Shown: positions 1-15,190, counted from the stretch's first letter. The stretch: 64,000 nt of DNA from Oasisia sp. SBJ-2009 (GCA_964017155.1 OZ024862.1:33937191-34001190), one strand, 5' to 3'. Numbers and translations are program-made. Notes: generated from the sequence alone by a model not told the origin.

Positions 1-252
1 TTTAATTTTTACTTACTTTTGTGTTAATATAAGTTCAATGGTGAATACTTTTCATATGATATTATTATCTTGTAAAAGTATATCGTTATTTTAATTTTTA
101 TTTCATAGTTGGCCTGAGAGCCAATCAGCGTCTCTACCCTAATCTGGGGCAAGGCTGCCCGGATGTAGAAACTTAAGCCCATATACTGTCCCAGGCGGAG
201 TTGAGGGGGCTTAAAAGTGCTGCCACCTCACGGAGTCTGGGTAACCGAGGCT
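1..252 (-). repeat. Dispersed repeat copy, inverted partner of 19479-19733
   Basis: Read on the minus strand, this stretch matches 19479-19733 on the plus strand almost base for base over about 250 bp, with a few substitutions. The match includes the AT-rich end with a run of AACACAAAAGTAAGTAAAAA and the GC-richer end holding the motif CCGTGAGGTGGCAGCAC. It may be truncated by the window edge at position 1. No coding sequence was seen in it. The two copies could be a dispersed element or a long-range inverted pair. Confidence 0.85.
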
Positions 253-311
253 AACATTGTGAGGGGCTAAAAAGTGCTGCCACCTCACGGAACCTGGGTA
301 ATCAAGGCTAT
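203..311. repeat. Tandem duplication of a unit with a CTCF-like motif
   Basis: Two units of about 55 bp lie head to tail. Each begins near GAGGGGGCTTAAAAGTGCTG and runs through the CACCTCACGGA motif to a CTGGGTAA(C/T) segment and GAGGCT/AAGGCT. They differ at several bases. The first unit belongs to the dispersed repeat at 1-252. Confidence 0.8.
217..290 (-). promoter_or_regulatory. Two CTCF-like motifs (217-233 and 274-290)
   Basis: Both sites read CCGTGAGGTGGCAGCAC on the minus strand. The core AGGTGGCAGCA resembles the CTCF consensus, in which a CC...AG(G/A)(G/T)GGC(A/G) core is usual. CTCF is an insulator and loop-anchor zinc-finger protein found across bilaterians. Binding is inference from the motif only; the motif is also part of a repeat family. 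Confidence 0.35.
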
Positions 312-2444
<2,133 letters not shown>

Positions 2445-2794
2445 TAATTAAGTATTGTTTCTAATATACTAAGGCAATTGCGTAAATGGATAAAGTGAAT
2501 TAAAAAGTAAAACATAATTATTACAATATAAATCAATGTTTTTATTAGCACTGCCAATACATTTTTCAACCTCTTTGTCTCCACCACAACCAGTAGATCG
2601 GTGAAATAAATATGAGTCATTGTCAAAGAGGCTACAGACCACAAATCTTTTAGAAATATAGTACAATGTTTGGTAGTTTGTATCAGTAAAACAACACTAT
2701 ATCCAATCTTTAGCATACGATTGTATGTACGAGTATCGACATGTCTGTTCATTGAACCATAAACAAATTACTGCTGCCATATTTGTTTTTGAGA

Positions 2795-2829
2795 CTCTCT
2801 CTCTCTCACACACACACACACGCACGCGC

Positions 2830-2860
<31 letters not shown>

Positions 2861-2869
2861 TGTGTGTGT
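2795..2869. repeat. CT / CA / CG / GTGC compound microsatellite
   Basis: A run of CT passes into CA, then CACGCGCGCG, then repeated GTGC and GT. The second half is largely the reverse complement of the first, so it can fold. Confidence 0.9.
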
Positions 2870-2983
2870 AACTACATAACTGCTTTAGTGTTTAATTGTC
2901 CAAAATAATATTGAATACAGCACAGGAAACATACATACAAATCATGGTAGACAATCAACAATAAGCAGAAAAGAACGTGTTTG

Positions 2984-2984
2984 C

Positions 2985-3062
<78 letters not shown>

Positions 3063-3092
3063 CTATTCTATAAATATATATATATATATATT
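2984..3092. repeat. (AT)n microsatellite
   Basis: Nearly pure alternating A and T in two blocks separated by a short ACTATTCTATAAA segment. Confidence 0.95.
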
Positions 3093-3379
3093 TAAGAATT
3101 TATTCTAGAATTGAAAGTTGCTGAATGGCGTTAGGGGTCATTTTTCATTTTTTACCAGTAGATGCGATATTAATGTTTTAGTTGCACGCAGTAGTACGCC
3201 GTCGGGTATCGGGAGTAACTATTGTAAGTCGCTAAGTCTCGGCTGTAGTAAACCGTCAATTCCCAGCAGTAGTAACCGTGGATCTCTCGGCAGTAGTAGG
3301 TTTCTCTCAGGTAGTCCCAGCTAAGACGTCGTTTGACACAGATTCATTTTGTTTAATTTGTTTGCAAACTTCAGTCGGC

Positions 3380-3720
3380 CTCTCCATGTACACGACTACA
3401 CGCACAGACGTGCGCCTAGCCCACTACAAGGGCCGAGCCGAGGCGGGCGGTGTCTCCTCCAGCGTCGCCGTCTAATTAGTGCCGAGGACAGGACCGCGCC
3501 GGTTCTTGCGGCGGCCTGCCTTGCCGCGGCCGTGTAATCAAAGCGTTCAGCGAAGCGAGTCCGAATGCGATCTATTCAGGAATGACGTGTCGAAGCCAGA
3601 GGTCGATCGGATAGCGACAAGTCCCCCCGACAGCGGCACACACCTGCACGACTGAAGGCGCCTCACAATAGTACAGGCTCATCAAGGCTTAGCGCATCGA
3701 GTTCGTTCGCGAAACGACCG
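3380..3720. other. CpG-rich patch without a recognised gene
   Basis: The base composition shifts from AT-rich to GC- and CpG-rich, with segments such as GCCGAGCCGAGGCGGGCGG. Several short frames stay open but none resembles a known protein. It could be a CpG-island promoter or a non-coding first exon of an unseen transcript (inference). The flanks at 3093-3379 and 3721-4958 hold no recognisable gene. Confidence 0.45.
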
Positions 3721-4958
3721 TCCTGCGCGGATTACGGGCTTGTCTGCCGAGCTCGTTCGTCTGCCTGTCCAAACAGGAACTTAGGCGGGTGACGTCTTCG
3801 GGTGTCCAAACACGAATGGCTGAGGGTTTCTTGCGATGCCCAAACGCAAACGTGTATGACATAAATACACAGACATGGGACGAAATTTCTCGGTGTTAAA
3901 ACCAAACGAGAACGGGGTTTAACAATGCCCAATTTTATATTATAGTACGTACAATACCTGGCCATACAACGACTGTGCATGTTGGCATGTCAAGGTGATA
4001 CTGTTTCTACTAAATCACCCGTTTATTTTCAGACTTGTAACACGCAACATATATGCATAGTGCGTTTATACGTTGCTTTTTATAGTGTAGTCGTAGTATA
4101 CGCATTAGCCCTTGCTGAATAAATTCATCCAAGTATATCGTAATACGATTTCAGGTCGCTATCAGTAAATGTGTCATCTGTTATTTGTCGTCCCGTTTTC
4201 AGTGCGTTCGTCTGGGTCGTATGTCCAATTTTTCATCGTGTTCATGGACCAAATTTTCTTCTTCGCGAATTCATCTTCTGTAAGTGTACATGTCGATATC
4301 AGACAAATAAAAAGCTCTCTCTATTTAAGGAGCCAAATACGGAAATGTGACAACGCGACGACACACGGTGTCACCGTCTACCACGTGTCCGCGTCCTTTC
4401 GGGCGAATTCGCGCCCTAACACAATTATGTTTATTTTTATATTGCCGCTTGTGTAAAAACATCCGGAAATCTAATCTAACTGGTTCCTCTTGGGTTTGTA
4501 ACTTTAACCTTTGCTCATAATATCACAACGTTATCTGTTGGAGAACAATTCGGCAGCCCGCACTGCTTGCCAGCTGATGACAATCTCGTGTGCGCGATTC
4601 ACTATCAGATTACGACAGAATTCCGCAGACCTGTCCAACACGTGTAGTTCTTTCACCCTAAGGCACCCCGGGACACCCCGGGGGACCGTAGGTAGGGTAC
4701 AGGGTACAGACGCGACGGGGGTAGGTCAAGAGTCACCAAAATAAAGATCAACACACAAAGGTAAAATCCCCAGCATTATCTACAAAGAGAAACAATGTAA
4801 ATAGCAGAAATAAAATACAATAAAATAAATAGTAGCAGTTGCTATTATTATCAACAGTAGTCCACGGCAATACAAACTGAAATAGGAAACAAATTATAAT
4901 TCGTTATTCATTGGTGTTGCTGAAACAAAGACAAAACAAACAAGGAATTGTGTTCCAC

Positions 4959-6282
<1,324 letters not shown>

Positions 6283-6293
6283 TGTTTGTGTGT

Positions 6294-6353
<60 letters not shown>

Positions 6354-6373
6354 TGTGTGTGTGCGCGCGCGCG
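6283..6373. repeat. (GT)n microsatellite ending in GCGC
   Basis: A GT run with two interruptions, ending in a short alternating GC block. Confidence 0.95.
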
Positions 6374-6416
6374 TGTATGTATAATACTATGTGTGTATGT
6401 GTTTAATACTATGTTT

Positions 6417-7962
6417 TGACCCTCTGACCAACTAGTTTAGTGCGACACACGGACCCTCTGACCAACTAGTTTAGTGCGACACACGGACCCTCTGACCAAC
6501 TAGTTTAGTGCGACACACGGTCCCTCTGACCAACTAGTTTAGTGCGACACACGGTCCCTCTGACCAACTAGTTTAGTGCGACACACGGTCCCTCTGACCA
6601 ACTAGTTTAGTGCGACACACGGTCCCTCTGACCAACTGATTTAGTGCGACACACAGACCCTCTGACCAACTAGTTTAGTGCAACACACGGACCCTCTGAC
6701 CAACTAGTTTAGTGTGACACATGAACCCTCTGACCAACTGGTTTAGTGCGACACACGGACCCGCTGACCAACTAGTCTAGTGCGACACACGGACCCTCTG
6801 ACCAACTGGTTCAGTGCGACACACGGACTCTCTGACCAACTAGTTTAGTGCGACACACGGACCCTCTGACCAACTGGTTTAGTGCGACACACGGACCCTC
6901 TGACCAACTAGTTTAGTGCGACACACGGACCCTCTGACCAACTAGTTTAGTGCGACACACGGACCCTCTGACCAACTAGTTTAGTGCGACACACGGACCC
7001 TCTGACCAACTGGTTCAATGCGACACACGGACCCTCTGACCAACTAGTTTAGTGCGACACACGGACCATCTGACCAACTGGTTTAGTGCGACACACGGAC
7101 CCTCTGATCTACTAGTTTACTGCAACACACGGACCCTCTGACCAACTGGTTTAGTGCGACACACGGACCCTCTGACCAACTAGTTTAGTGCGACACACGG
7201 ACCCTCTGACCAACTAGTTTAGTGCGACACACGGACCCTCTGACCAACTGGCTTAGTGCGACACAACTATCTTAGTGCGACACACGGACCCTCTGACCAA
7301 CTGGTTTAGTGCGACACACGGACCCTCTGACCAACTATCTTTGTGCGACACACGGAACCTCTGACCAACTGGTTCAGTGCGACACACGGACCCTCTGACC
7401 AACTGGTTCAGAGCGACACACAGACCCTCTAACCAACTATCTTAGTGCGATTCACGGACCCTCTGACCAACTAGTTTAGTGCGACACACGGACCCTCTGA
7501 CCAACTAGTTTAGTGCGACACACGGACCCTCTGACCAACTAGTTTACTGCAACACACGGACCCTCTGACCAACTAGTTTAGTGCGACACACGGACCCTCT
7601 GACCAACTGGCTTAGTGCGACACACGGACCCTCTGACCAACTAGCTTAGTGCGACACACGGACCCTCTGACCAACTGGTTCAGTGCGACACACGGACCCT
7701 CTGACCAACTGGTTCAGTGCGACACACGGACCCTCTGACCAACTGGTTCAGTGCGACACACGGACCCTCTGACCAACTGGTTCAGTGCGACACATAGACC
7801 CTCTGACCAACTATCTTAGTGCGTCACACGGACCCTCTGACCAATTGGTTCAGTGCGACACACGGACCATCTGACCAACTGGTTTAGTGCGTCACACGGA
7901 CCCTCTGACCAACTGGTTTAGTGCGTCACATGGTCCCTCTGACCAACTGGTTTGGCAAGCCA
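6417..7962. repeat. Minisatellite, 34-bp unit, about 45 copies
   Basis: The unit reads ACCCTCTGACCAACTAGTTT followed by AGTGCGACACACGG. Copies differ mostly at CTAGTTTAG against CTGGTTCAG or CTATCTTAG, and at CGGA against CGGT. The last copy decays into GTTTGGCAAGCCACACGG at a GC-rich block. No spacers lie between units, so it is not a CRISPR array. Confidence 0.95.
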
Positions 7963-8135
7963 CACGGCCGCCAGCTCAAGTCGGCCGGGGCTACGAGTCA
8001 CTCGGCGTTCCACGCCGCCGCGTCCTGTCACGGCTGAGCGACTCGTGTACCGCCGTTGGCGAAGCTTCTTTTAGCGACGCGACAACGGCTGAGAGCCTTC
8101 ATATGCAGTGGGTTGACGCTGATTAGAATCTGCCC
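7963..8135. other. CpG-rich block after the 34-bp array
   Basis: A GC- and CpG-rich segment abuts the minisatellite and stays open on the plus strand (7887-8126). The predicted peptide is not recognised. Nothing coding can be supported. The stretch from 8136 to 8769 turns AT-rich and shows no gene. Confidence 0.35.
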
Positions 8136-8769
8136 TGACCCTGGCGTGTTGGCGCGATTGCTACGTGCCATGGAACCGGGACTAATCGCAGCTCTGAGTA
8201 GAAAACTCAGACATTCATAAAGTAGGCAACGTCCAATTGTGTCGGTGGACATTTTGCAGACGATTGTTACATTTGCAGACGATCGTTACGTCGTCGCCTA
8301 AGGCATTTGGCTACTTTGATATTGTGTTTTAAATGCGTAATTGTTACTTACATTCGCACACGCCAAAACCCTTCCTGCTGTGAGTTAACTTGTTTGTCAT
8401 CGGCCGATATATTAACCTTAACAAGTTTCCTGTTACAAATAAATAGCAGTCTGAATATATACAGTGTAGTATAACAAATAGATATACACAAATATAGTCA
8501 TTCCTTCGCTCAGTGACTCAGTTACTCACAGACTCTGGGAACATTAGACGCACGACCGACCGGCCGACCGACCGCCCAAAAATTATGTTTTGACTAAATT
8601 ATTTATTAGTAACATAAATACATATACACTAAGTCTTATTTATTAGTGTTGCTGTTACGTAATTATTATTATTTAACATATTATGCTGACTTATTTATCA
8701 CTATTAACCATTATGTATATATGAATTTATCAGCATTATTGTTATGTCATTATTTGCTAGATTATTTAT

Positions 8770-8847
8770 TTGTTTGATTAATATGTTATTTAATATGTTT
8801 TAGAAATGCTGTTATTTAATGCTGTTTTACTTTTAGTTATTTACACA

Positions 8848-8928
<81 letters not shown>

Positions 8929-9005
8929 GTAAATAACTAAAAGTAAAACACATTAAATACATAATATTTCTGAAAAATAATTAATAAATAACATAATCAA
9001 ATATA
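8770..9005. mobile_element. Long palindromic element with a (GT)n core, MITE-like
   Basis: Two arms of about 75-80 bp are inverted copies of each other and flank a GT tract (8844-8931). The inner 28 bp of each arm (TTTTACTTTTAGTTATTT and on into ACACAC) match perfectly, and the outer parts (TTTGATTA...GTTATTTA) match with small gaps. No target-site duplication could be set with confidence. It may be a small inverted-repeat transposon or a folded retroelement tail (inference). Confidence 0.6.
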
Positions 9006-9072
9006 TAAATATATAAATATATAAATATATAAATATATAAATATATAAATATATAAATATATAAATATATAA

Positions 9073-9124
<52 letters not shown>
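8999..9124. repeat. (ATAAAT)n then (AT)n microsatellite
   Basis: About ten ATAAAT-type units are followed by about 45 bp of alternating AT. Confidence 0.95.
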
Positions 9125-9129
<5 letters not shown>

Positions 9130-9131
<2 letters not shown>

Positions 9132-9280
9132 ATTGTATATTTTAAAATATTATTATTCGTCGTAATGTATACCAATGTTCTTTTTATGTATTTTTTAATA
9201 GTAATATGTTGTGAAGCACCACGAACAATTATGGATGTGGCGCTATATTAAATAAAATGTACTATTATTTCAGAGAGAAG
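9130..9280 (+). mobile_element. Retroelement 3' tail, hairpin family
   Basis: The segment GAAGCACCACGAACAATTAT followed by GGATGTGGCGCTATATTAAATAAA matches the tails at 27366-27645 (+), 38596-38860 (-) and 54912-55145 (-). The GC(A/G)CC...GG(C/T)GC pair forms a short hairpin just before an AT-rich end, as in the 3' ends of several LINE families. No reading frame is attached. Confidence 0.6.
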
Positions 9281-9935
9281 CGTTCGGGACAAGTGTGGAA
9301 ACGTTGTTGAGTTTTAATGGTGAAAAGAAATCTTAATCCGCAAGAAGCTTGAACGGATCTTCGAATTTCGTTTCTATGCATGCATGGTTCACCTTTTTGC
9401 CTAAATCCGGCTATACCCAGAAAAAGACTTGGGATGCAGTAAAAAAACTGCCGAGCATTACTAATGTACCTCCCACGATGGTATGTAGTTTCTGTGGATA
9501 TCCAGACCATACCATTACAATGTTCTGGATGCATCAGAAAGGTAAGCCTTTCTACTTTCTGTGAGTGTCTCATTACAAAAGTGGTTCTTTTAGAACGATC
9601 CGATCATGGTCGTCTTACGCAGTAAGTACCAAATACGCATCATGTATGAACACATGCATGCACGTACGGACACATGTATACACATACGCAAATGAAACAC
9701 ACGACTCTATACTAGACGATCTCTTACATTGCTCACCGCTACTGTGTAGTAGGAGACTCAAGCTATGTATTGAATTTCTATTCACGGCCAGTATATTTGA
9801 TATTTAGCAATTCCACAAATTTTTGAGAACCGCAGAAAGTGTGTTTATGTGATTGCGATACATCAAATTGGTTCGGTAGAATAAATCTTGGAAGGAGGAC
9901 TAGGTTCAGTGTGTCTACAAGGTGTAAATTTAGAC

Positions 9936-9999
9936 AGCGAGAGAGAGAGAGAGAGATTGTGTGTGTGTGTGTGTGTGTGGTGTGTGTGTGTGTGTGTGT

Positions 10000-10083
<84 letters not shown>

Positions 10084-10110
10084 CAGCAGTTGAGAGAGAG
10101 AGACAGCGTC
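9936..10110. repeat. GA / GT / GA compound microsatellite
   Basis: A short GA run is followed by about 85 bp of GT and then about 60 bp of GA with CAG interruptions. Confidence 0.95.
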
Positions 10111-12351
10111 TGATGTCGAGAGAGATATTTTACAGAGTGTGTCCACGCCAACACTCGGCGTCAGAGAAACAACCAGTTCGAAGTGCGAAAGGCAATGAAT
10201 TCATCATATGTATTCTTCAAATAAATAACATATGTTTCACAGTGTTCACGTACCTCATTTACTCACATTACATCAGTTGTTACAACCGTTACTAATTGTT
10301 TATTCACACAAAACATACAGTAATAACACCCTTCTGTAAACATATTCACATATTTCGTAGACGATTCGCCCGTAGTCTGGCGGTGGCGCAGGCGAAACAT
10401 AAAACTATAAAACGACCCCTTACATTCACGTGATACCCCCTCCCCTTAGCCACGATAGAATGGCCCAATACCCCAGCCAAAGGCCACAAGCATGGCAGCG
10501 AAGCCACGATACCATTTCAATAATAATGTACAATTCTGATAAACCGGACAAATGCCGACAAGACAAATTTGGTCCCCGGTCAAATACCGCATTCGACAAA
10601 CGCAAGCAAGCGCTACTTCCACGCCATCTTTGTACATCATCTTTTACATTTTACACAAAGCCACACACGAGCAGCGAACACGTAGCCGCAGCGCCATCTA
10701 ATGTTACGTTACGACAGCAGCTATCATAATTTCCTACGGCCGATAAAATATATTTATCAATTCTATATTTATATATTATCAATAAAGAATAGGTATCATA
10801 ATCACCGCACGGAGACATTGCCATAATGCAAGTACTGTTGTGGATATCAGAATTAATTTAACCACAGCTGAGGATCAATTAATAAAGATCGCTCTTAAGT
10901 GTTCATCCTTTTATCTGCTTTGTCGTATTCAAGTTTTTGCCAATTGTTTTATTATTATTATTATTATTCGTATATACAATTGTATAAAATAAATGTAATA
11001 AATCAGTCAATAGTAAAAGTATATTTATAATTAATCAAGATGTCCACAACTATATTTTCATTATCGACAAGTCGATGTATTGGTTTCGTTGACGTCCTAT
11101 GCTTATTGCGATGTTATGGTTTTAATCAAGGCTTAAAGTATTAGGTAACTAGCCATATCTGAGAGAGTGATTCATAAACAAAGCTGCGTTTGCGTCTGCG
11201 CATGCGTACTTTTCCTATACACCGCTGATATATCAACGGAAGTCAAGGCACTGCATACGGTATTTAGCTAGAAGGCACTGAGCAGTTATCGAAGTGTGCC
11301 TCAATGTATTAAGCATTTATTGCAATATCAATAGTTGTCGAATATTTTATCCCGGAATTTCTGTAAATTCCGGGAAGTCGGCTTTGTACAATTATACATA
11401 CGATAGCAGGATTGGACTGCTTGTTGAGTCGTAACATCACAGTTCGAATTACTGCTCATATATCACACGCAATTAAGAACAGTTGCTATCAAAATATCTT
11501 AACAGGTTCTAATATTCGCCACAGTTCGACTCTACACAATACGTCAACAATTTCCCTATGTGGCGATGTTTTACCTTACCCTAGTGCAATGGCGACACAT
11601 CTGGTTGTCACTACGCATTGGTGACAATTAAACCTGATCGGTGACACCGTCGTAGAAACATATTCAGAACTACCCGCAATGTGTCGCTGTTACGTTGATT
11701 TGTTGACGCTGTTCGCAAGAGGTCCCACGTGACACACGGGAACACGTGACGATGAATGGTGACATACTATGCACACTGACACCTGGCGGTTGTAGGACGA
11801 ACAAATGTTTAACTTTATAGAAAACGATCGGCAATGTGCTCCAATATCGCCCACTGAGGCAACGGTGGCACATAGACACAGGTGACACACAACGACATCT
11901 GGCGGTCGTTAATTTACATAAAAATGTCGCCAATGTGTAGTAAGTTCGCCCACAGTCAAATACTTTTTTCAACTGACCTGATCTTGCAATCTCAGCAGAT
12001 TGTCAAAAAGTTATGTTCATGATATCATGTTATAGCTAGTCAAGCACGTATAGAAATCATATCGTGAATGTTGTATATCGATAACGCTTTTACGCATTTA
12101 CAAGATGACGTAACTACGACGCAAGTGGAGAGGATGGATACCTGGCGGTTTGCGGATCTCTCCGCTAGGCGGCGACATCAGACCCGCACGTAATCGTCGC
12201 GTTTCCGTTGAAATGTCTCGGAATCGGCTTCAACGTCTCCTTACAGTCAATGTCGATGCAAAACACACGTAAAACCGGTTTTCGCCTGAGAAGAAGTTCA
12301 TCCATAGCGTTGAGCAAGCAACTTGTCTGCGTGTGTCGTCGGCCGCCCGCC
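10111..12351. other. Sox downstream region, no other gene seen
   Basis: On the minus strand this is the DNA downstream of the Sox stop codon, so its upper part should contain the 3' untranslated region. An AATAAA on the minus strand occurs near 11316 and could be a poly(A) signal, but the distance makes this uncertain. The motif CTGGCGGT recurs near 11783, 11899 and 12142. A perfect hairpin lies at 11351-11374. Short frames here are unrecognised. Confidence 0.4.
11351..11374. other. Perfect 10-bp-arm hairpin with a STAT-like site
   Basis: CCCGGAATTT, a CTGT loop, then AAATTCCGGG. The right arm runs on into TTCCGGGAA (11368-11376), which fits the TTCN3GAA form bound by STAT proteins. Function is inference. 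Confidence 0.4.
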
Positions 12352-13836
12352 CTAGAGCTGGGCGGTCGGCACGACGACATACGACCCGTCCTCTCCGTCG
12401 GCGGGCCGACCCACCTGGCTCGGGTGGTGTTCGTGCTGCTGTTGTTCCTGGTGGTGCTGTTGTAGCTGCTGCTGCTGCTGAGCAGCCATGGCCGCTGCGT
12501 AGCGGTTCATGGCCGCCGAGTTGGGATTGCTGGCGTCGATCGGCAGATACATGCCCATCATGTGACGCATGTCGCTGCCGCGCTTGTCGCCAGACGTCGC
12601 TGTCGTCGTCGCCGCCATCGACTCGGGCGAACTGTTCGTCTTCATGTGTGCGGGCGCGGCCAGGTCCTGCGGCGCGTACGAGGCGGCCGAGTAGGCGGAG
12701 TAGGGCGCGTGGCCCACCGGGTCGCCTTCCACCTTCATGCCGGCCGAGGCGCCGTTCGGGGGCCCGGTCGCGTAGGGGTGTAAGGAGTAGCGGGCGGACA
12801 CGGCGTCCATGTCGCCCGTGTGGGCCGCCTTCGGTTGTGTCATGTCGTACGGGGCCATCGAGTAGGGGCCGACTTCCTGTTCCTGTTCTTGCTTTACGCG
12901 CGACGGATCCTGTTGGTGCTGCTGGTGTTGCTGCTGCTGCTGATGTTGCTGTGGTTGCTGTTGTTGCCCGGCGCCGGAAGGAGACCCGTACGGCGCCATG
13001 GCGTACACGTACGCCGACGACGGGCTCATGTACGACCCGGTCGTCATCTGCGCCGCCGTGCCGATCTGACCGGGGCCCGCTTGTGTCACCCCATAGCCGC
13101 CGTACTGCCCGCCGAGAGAGCCCATCTGCCCCGTCATCTGCTGGTGGTAGGCGGGGTGCATCATAGGATAGCCGTTCGCGTAGCCGCCCATCGCGTTCAT
13201 CGCGTACATGTCGCGGCCAACCTGCGGCGGAAGTTGTCCGGCGGGCGGCATGCCGGGTAGCGCGTACTTCTGGTCCTTCTTCAGCAGCGTCTTGGGTCGG
13301 CGGCGCGGTCTGTACTTGTAGTCGGGGTGCTCGATCATGTGGATGCCGCGCAGTCGCTTCGACTCGTCGATGAACGGCCGCTTCTCCTCCTCCGTCATCG
13401 TGCGCCACTGCTCCCCCAGCCGCTTGCTGATCTCCGAGTTGTGCATCTTCGGGTTCTCCTGCGCCATCTTCCGTCGCTGTCCACGCGACCACACCATGAA
13501 GGCGTTCATCGGTCTCTTCACCCTGTCGTCGTTCGCCTTGCTCCGCGAGCCTCCGCCGCCCTTTCCCCCTCCCCCGCCCGCGTTGCTCGCGTCGACGTCG
13601 GTCGAGTTGCCGGCAGTCATGGTGCCGCCCGTGCCGCCGAAGGACACCGTGGCCGTGGTGGGTGACGAGAGGGGTGGCAGACACGTCTGTGGCGACGGCA
13701 GGGAGTGTAACATCGACGACGGCGGCGGCAGCGCCGTGGTCTGAGGCGCGGCAGCCAGCGCGTGCTTCGTCGAGTCGCTCGCCTCCATGTTATATATCGG
13801 CCACACTGAATGCCGTATATTGTGTGCGCCGGACAC
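12352..13836 (-). CDS. SoxB1: SoxB1-type SOX transcription factor, single exon
   Basis: This intact 494-codon frame encodes a SOX-family HMG-box protein, a nuclear factor that binds ATTGT-type sites in the DNA minor groove. The HMG box lies at about residues 104-182, with [18 protein letters not shown], the Phe113-Met114 intercalating wedge and the basic tail [19 protein letters not shown]1 rather than B2 membership rests on the KTLLKKD...ALPG end of the box and on HMMGMYLP (about 426-432), which matches the B1 C-terminal ISMYLP motif. VKQE (314-317) and MKVE (367-370) fit the SUMO consensus. Before the box is a Gly-rich segment (about 87-97). After it come Tyr/Met/Gly-rich sequence and poly-Gln blocks at about 291-309 and 453-468. 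Vertebrate SoxB1 proteins are shorter (about 300-450 residues). Translation could instead begin at Met17 (13788), where YNME resembles the vertebrate N-terminus. Lack of introns is normal for SoxB1. GC content is far above the surroundings. Confidence 0.93.
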   Translation of the reverse strand: MSGAHNIRHSVWPIYNMEASDSTKHALAAAPQTTALPPPSSMLHSLPSPQTCLPPLSSPTTATVSFGGTGGTMTAGNSTDVDASNAGGGGGKGGGGSRSKANDDRVKRPMNAFMVWSRGQRRKMAQENPKMHNSEISKRLGEQWRTMTEEEKRPFIDESKRLRGIHMIEHPDYKYRPRRRPKTLLKKDQKYALPGMPPAGQLPPQVGRDMYAMNAMGGYANGYPMMHPAYHQQMTGQMGSLGGQYGGYGVTQAGPGQIGTAAQMTTGSYMSPSSAYVYAMAPYGSPSGAGQQQQPQQHQQQQQHQQHQQDPSRVKQEQEQEVGPYSMAPYDMTQPKAAHTGDMDAVSARYSLHPYATGPPNGASAGMKVEGDPVGHAPYSAYSAASYAPQDLAAPAHMKTNSSPESMAATTTATSGDKRGSDMRHMMGMYLPIDASNPNSAAMNRYAAAMAAQQQQQLQQHHQEQQQHEHHPSQVGRPADGEDGSYVVVPTAQL

Positions 13837-14800
13837 GACAATATTAATACTTACTCAACTGCGAAGTAGCGAATGGCGGCGAGCCGTCGACGCACAACAC
13901 AGTAACGGGGGCGCTGTATTGTTGTCGCCGGCACTCAATGGCTCAATGCGCGTCTATACACACCCGTCGCGATGTCCACATAAAAGAATATCGCGCACGA
14001 AAAAAGCGTCTTTCAGCGCGAGTACGGCTGTAAAGTGTTGCCTGTTGGTCTGTTCACTGGGAATCTCCTTTGCTAACAACGCCTCAATAGGCAACAGGTC
14101 AACGATAGCTGCGCGGGCACTACAAGCGACCAATCGGATCTGGCCCGGTCAAACCCCCCTTGACACTTCGTCGCGAAATATCTGTCAGGAAAACACGAAC
14201 CGCACTTCGTGACACAGCACAAGTTATACACATTTGTCATCATCTGGAAGTAACTCGTCACTATATCAGCTAATAAATATACTTTTAAAACATGTATTTA
14301 ACTAAATCTTTGAATATCTGTCAAAACACGTACGCAACATACTTACAAGTGTAGAGGTGTTTCACGAATATTTCCAGTGACTCTTGTCCAAAATGACGCG
14401 AAAATTACAGCTAAAATAATTTTTCAATTTCTATAAGATACTTCTACACCACGTGTAAATCGCACGTGAGCAGACGAGTTGACTGATGTAAACTTTAAAG
14501 AAGTTGTCTCAGGCGGACAGACACTTGGAGAGGGAGTCTTACGAGATCAGCCACGCGTGACGATGCCAATGCCGCGCGCTGTCAGAGACGTATTAACTGG
14601 AGTGTGAATGTCGGCAAGGGGGGCTAAATGGAAGCATTCACCGTGACCGGCTTCTGTTTATTGTAAAGGAATCTAATGCTGGTGGCGGCGCTGTTTGCGA
14701 CCAGCGATGCGTGTCGCGGGCCGGGGGGGCCACTCGCCGAAATTCCGATACACGGCCACACTGGAGGCGCGATAAGTAATGGACTTATCGCCGTGTTTTG
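13837..14800 (-). promoter_or_regulatory. Presumed SoxB1 5' flank and promoter region
   Basis: This is upstream of the Sox start on the minus strand. It is moderately GC- and CpG-rich near the gene and again around 14690-14770. A CCAAT on the plus strand lies near 14118. No clear TATA box or transcription start can be fixed by eye. No protein-coding gene was recognised here or on to 15030. Confidence 0.3.
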
Positions 14801-15029
14801 TCACCATTTAGTGTGTCAGTTTTAACAAAAGACAATTGCATATACATTTTAAGAGATATAAAAATTATGTGATCTGTTTTAACTCTTCGTAAATGGATAT
14901 TCCAACTCAGTGATCGCGCGTGTTCACCACTAAAAGTTCAATCGTGGTGACATAGTGTTCAAGTATTTATATGTTCCTAATATCCACTGGATAACGGTTG
15001 AGTGTTTATGGGCTAGTATGTTATTACTT

Positions 15030-15190
15030 CCCTTTCGACGGTGTAGTGGCCGGGTGTTGTGTAGTGGCCGGGTGTTCTACAGTGGTCGTGTGTTTGTAGA
15101 GGTCGTATGTTGTGTATAGCCTTATTTTGTGTAGTGGCCGGGTGTTGTGTAGTGGCCGGGTGTTGTGTAGTGGCCGGGTGTTGGGTCAGA
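15030..15190. repeat. Minisatellite, 18-bp unit, about 8 imperfect copies
   Basis: The unit is GTAGTGGCCGGGTGTTGT, with one diverged stretch near 15085-15125. The region to 15735 after it holds a CACG microsatellite (about 15277-15350) and no recognisable gene. Confidence 0.9.

Noticed and set aside
9349..9564. Small plus-strand frame with a CSFCGYPDHTITMFWMHQ zinc-finger-like phrase
   Set aside because: A single Cys-x2-Cys with His but no matching family, intron structure or partner exon. A GTAAGC follows and could be a donor, but nothing else supports a gene.
12230..13684. A 484-residue minus frame and several plus frames overlapping SoxB1
   Set aside because: They are shadows of the GC-rich Sox coding sequence, with Arg/Gly-rich products unlike any family; the SoxB1 frame fully explains the region.
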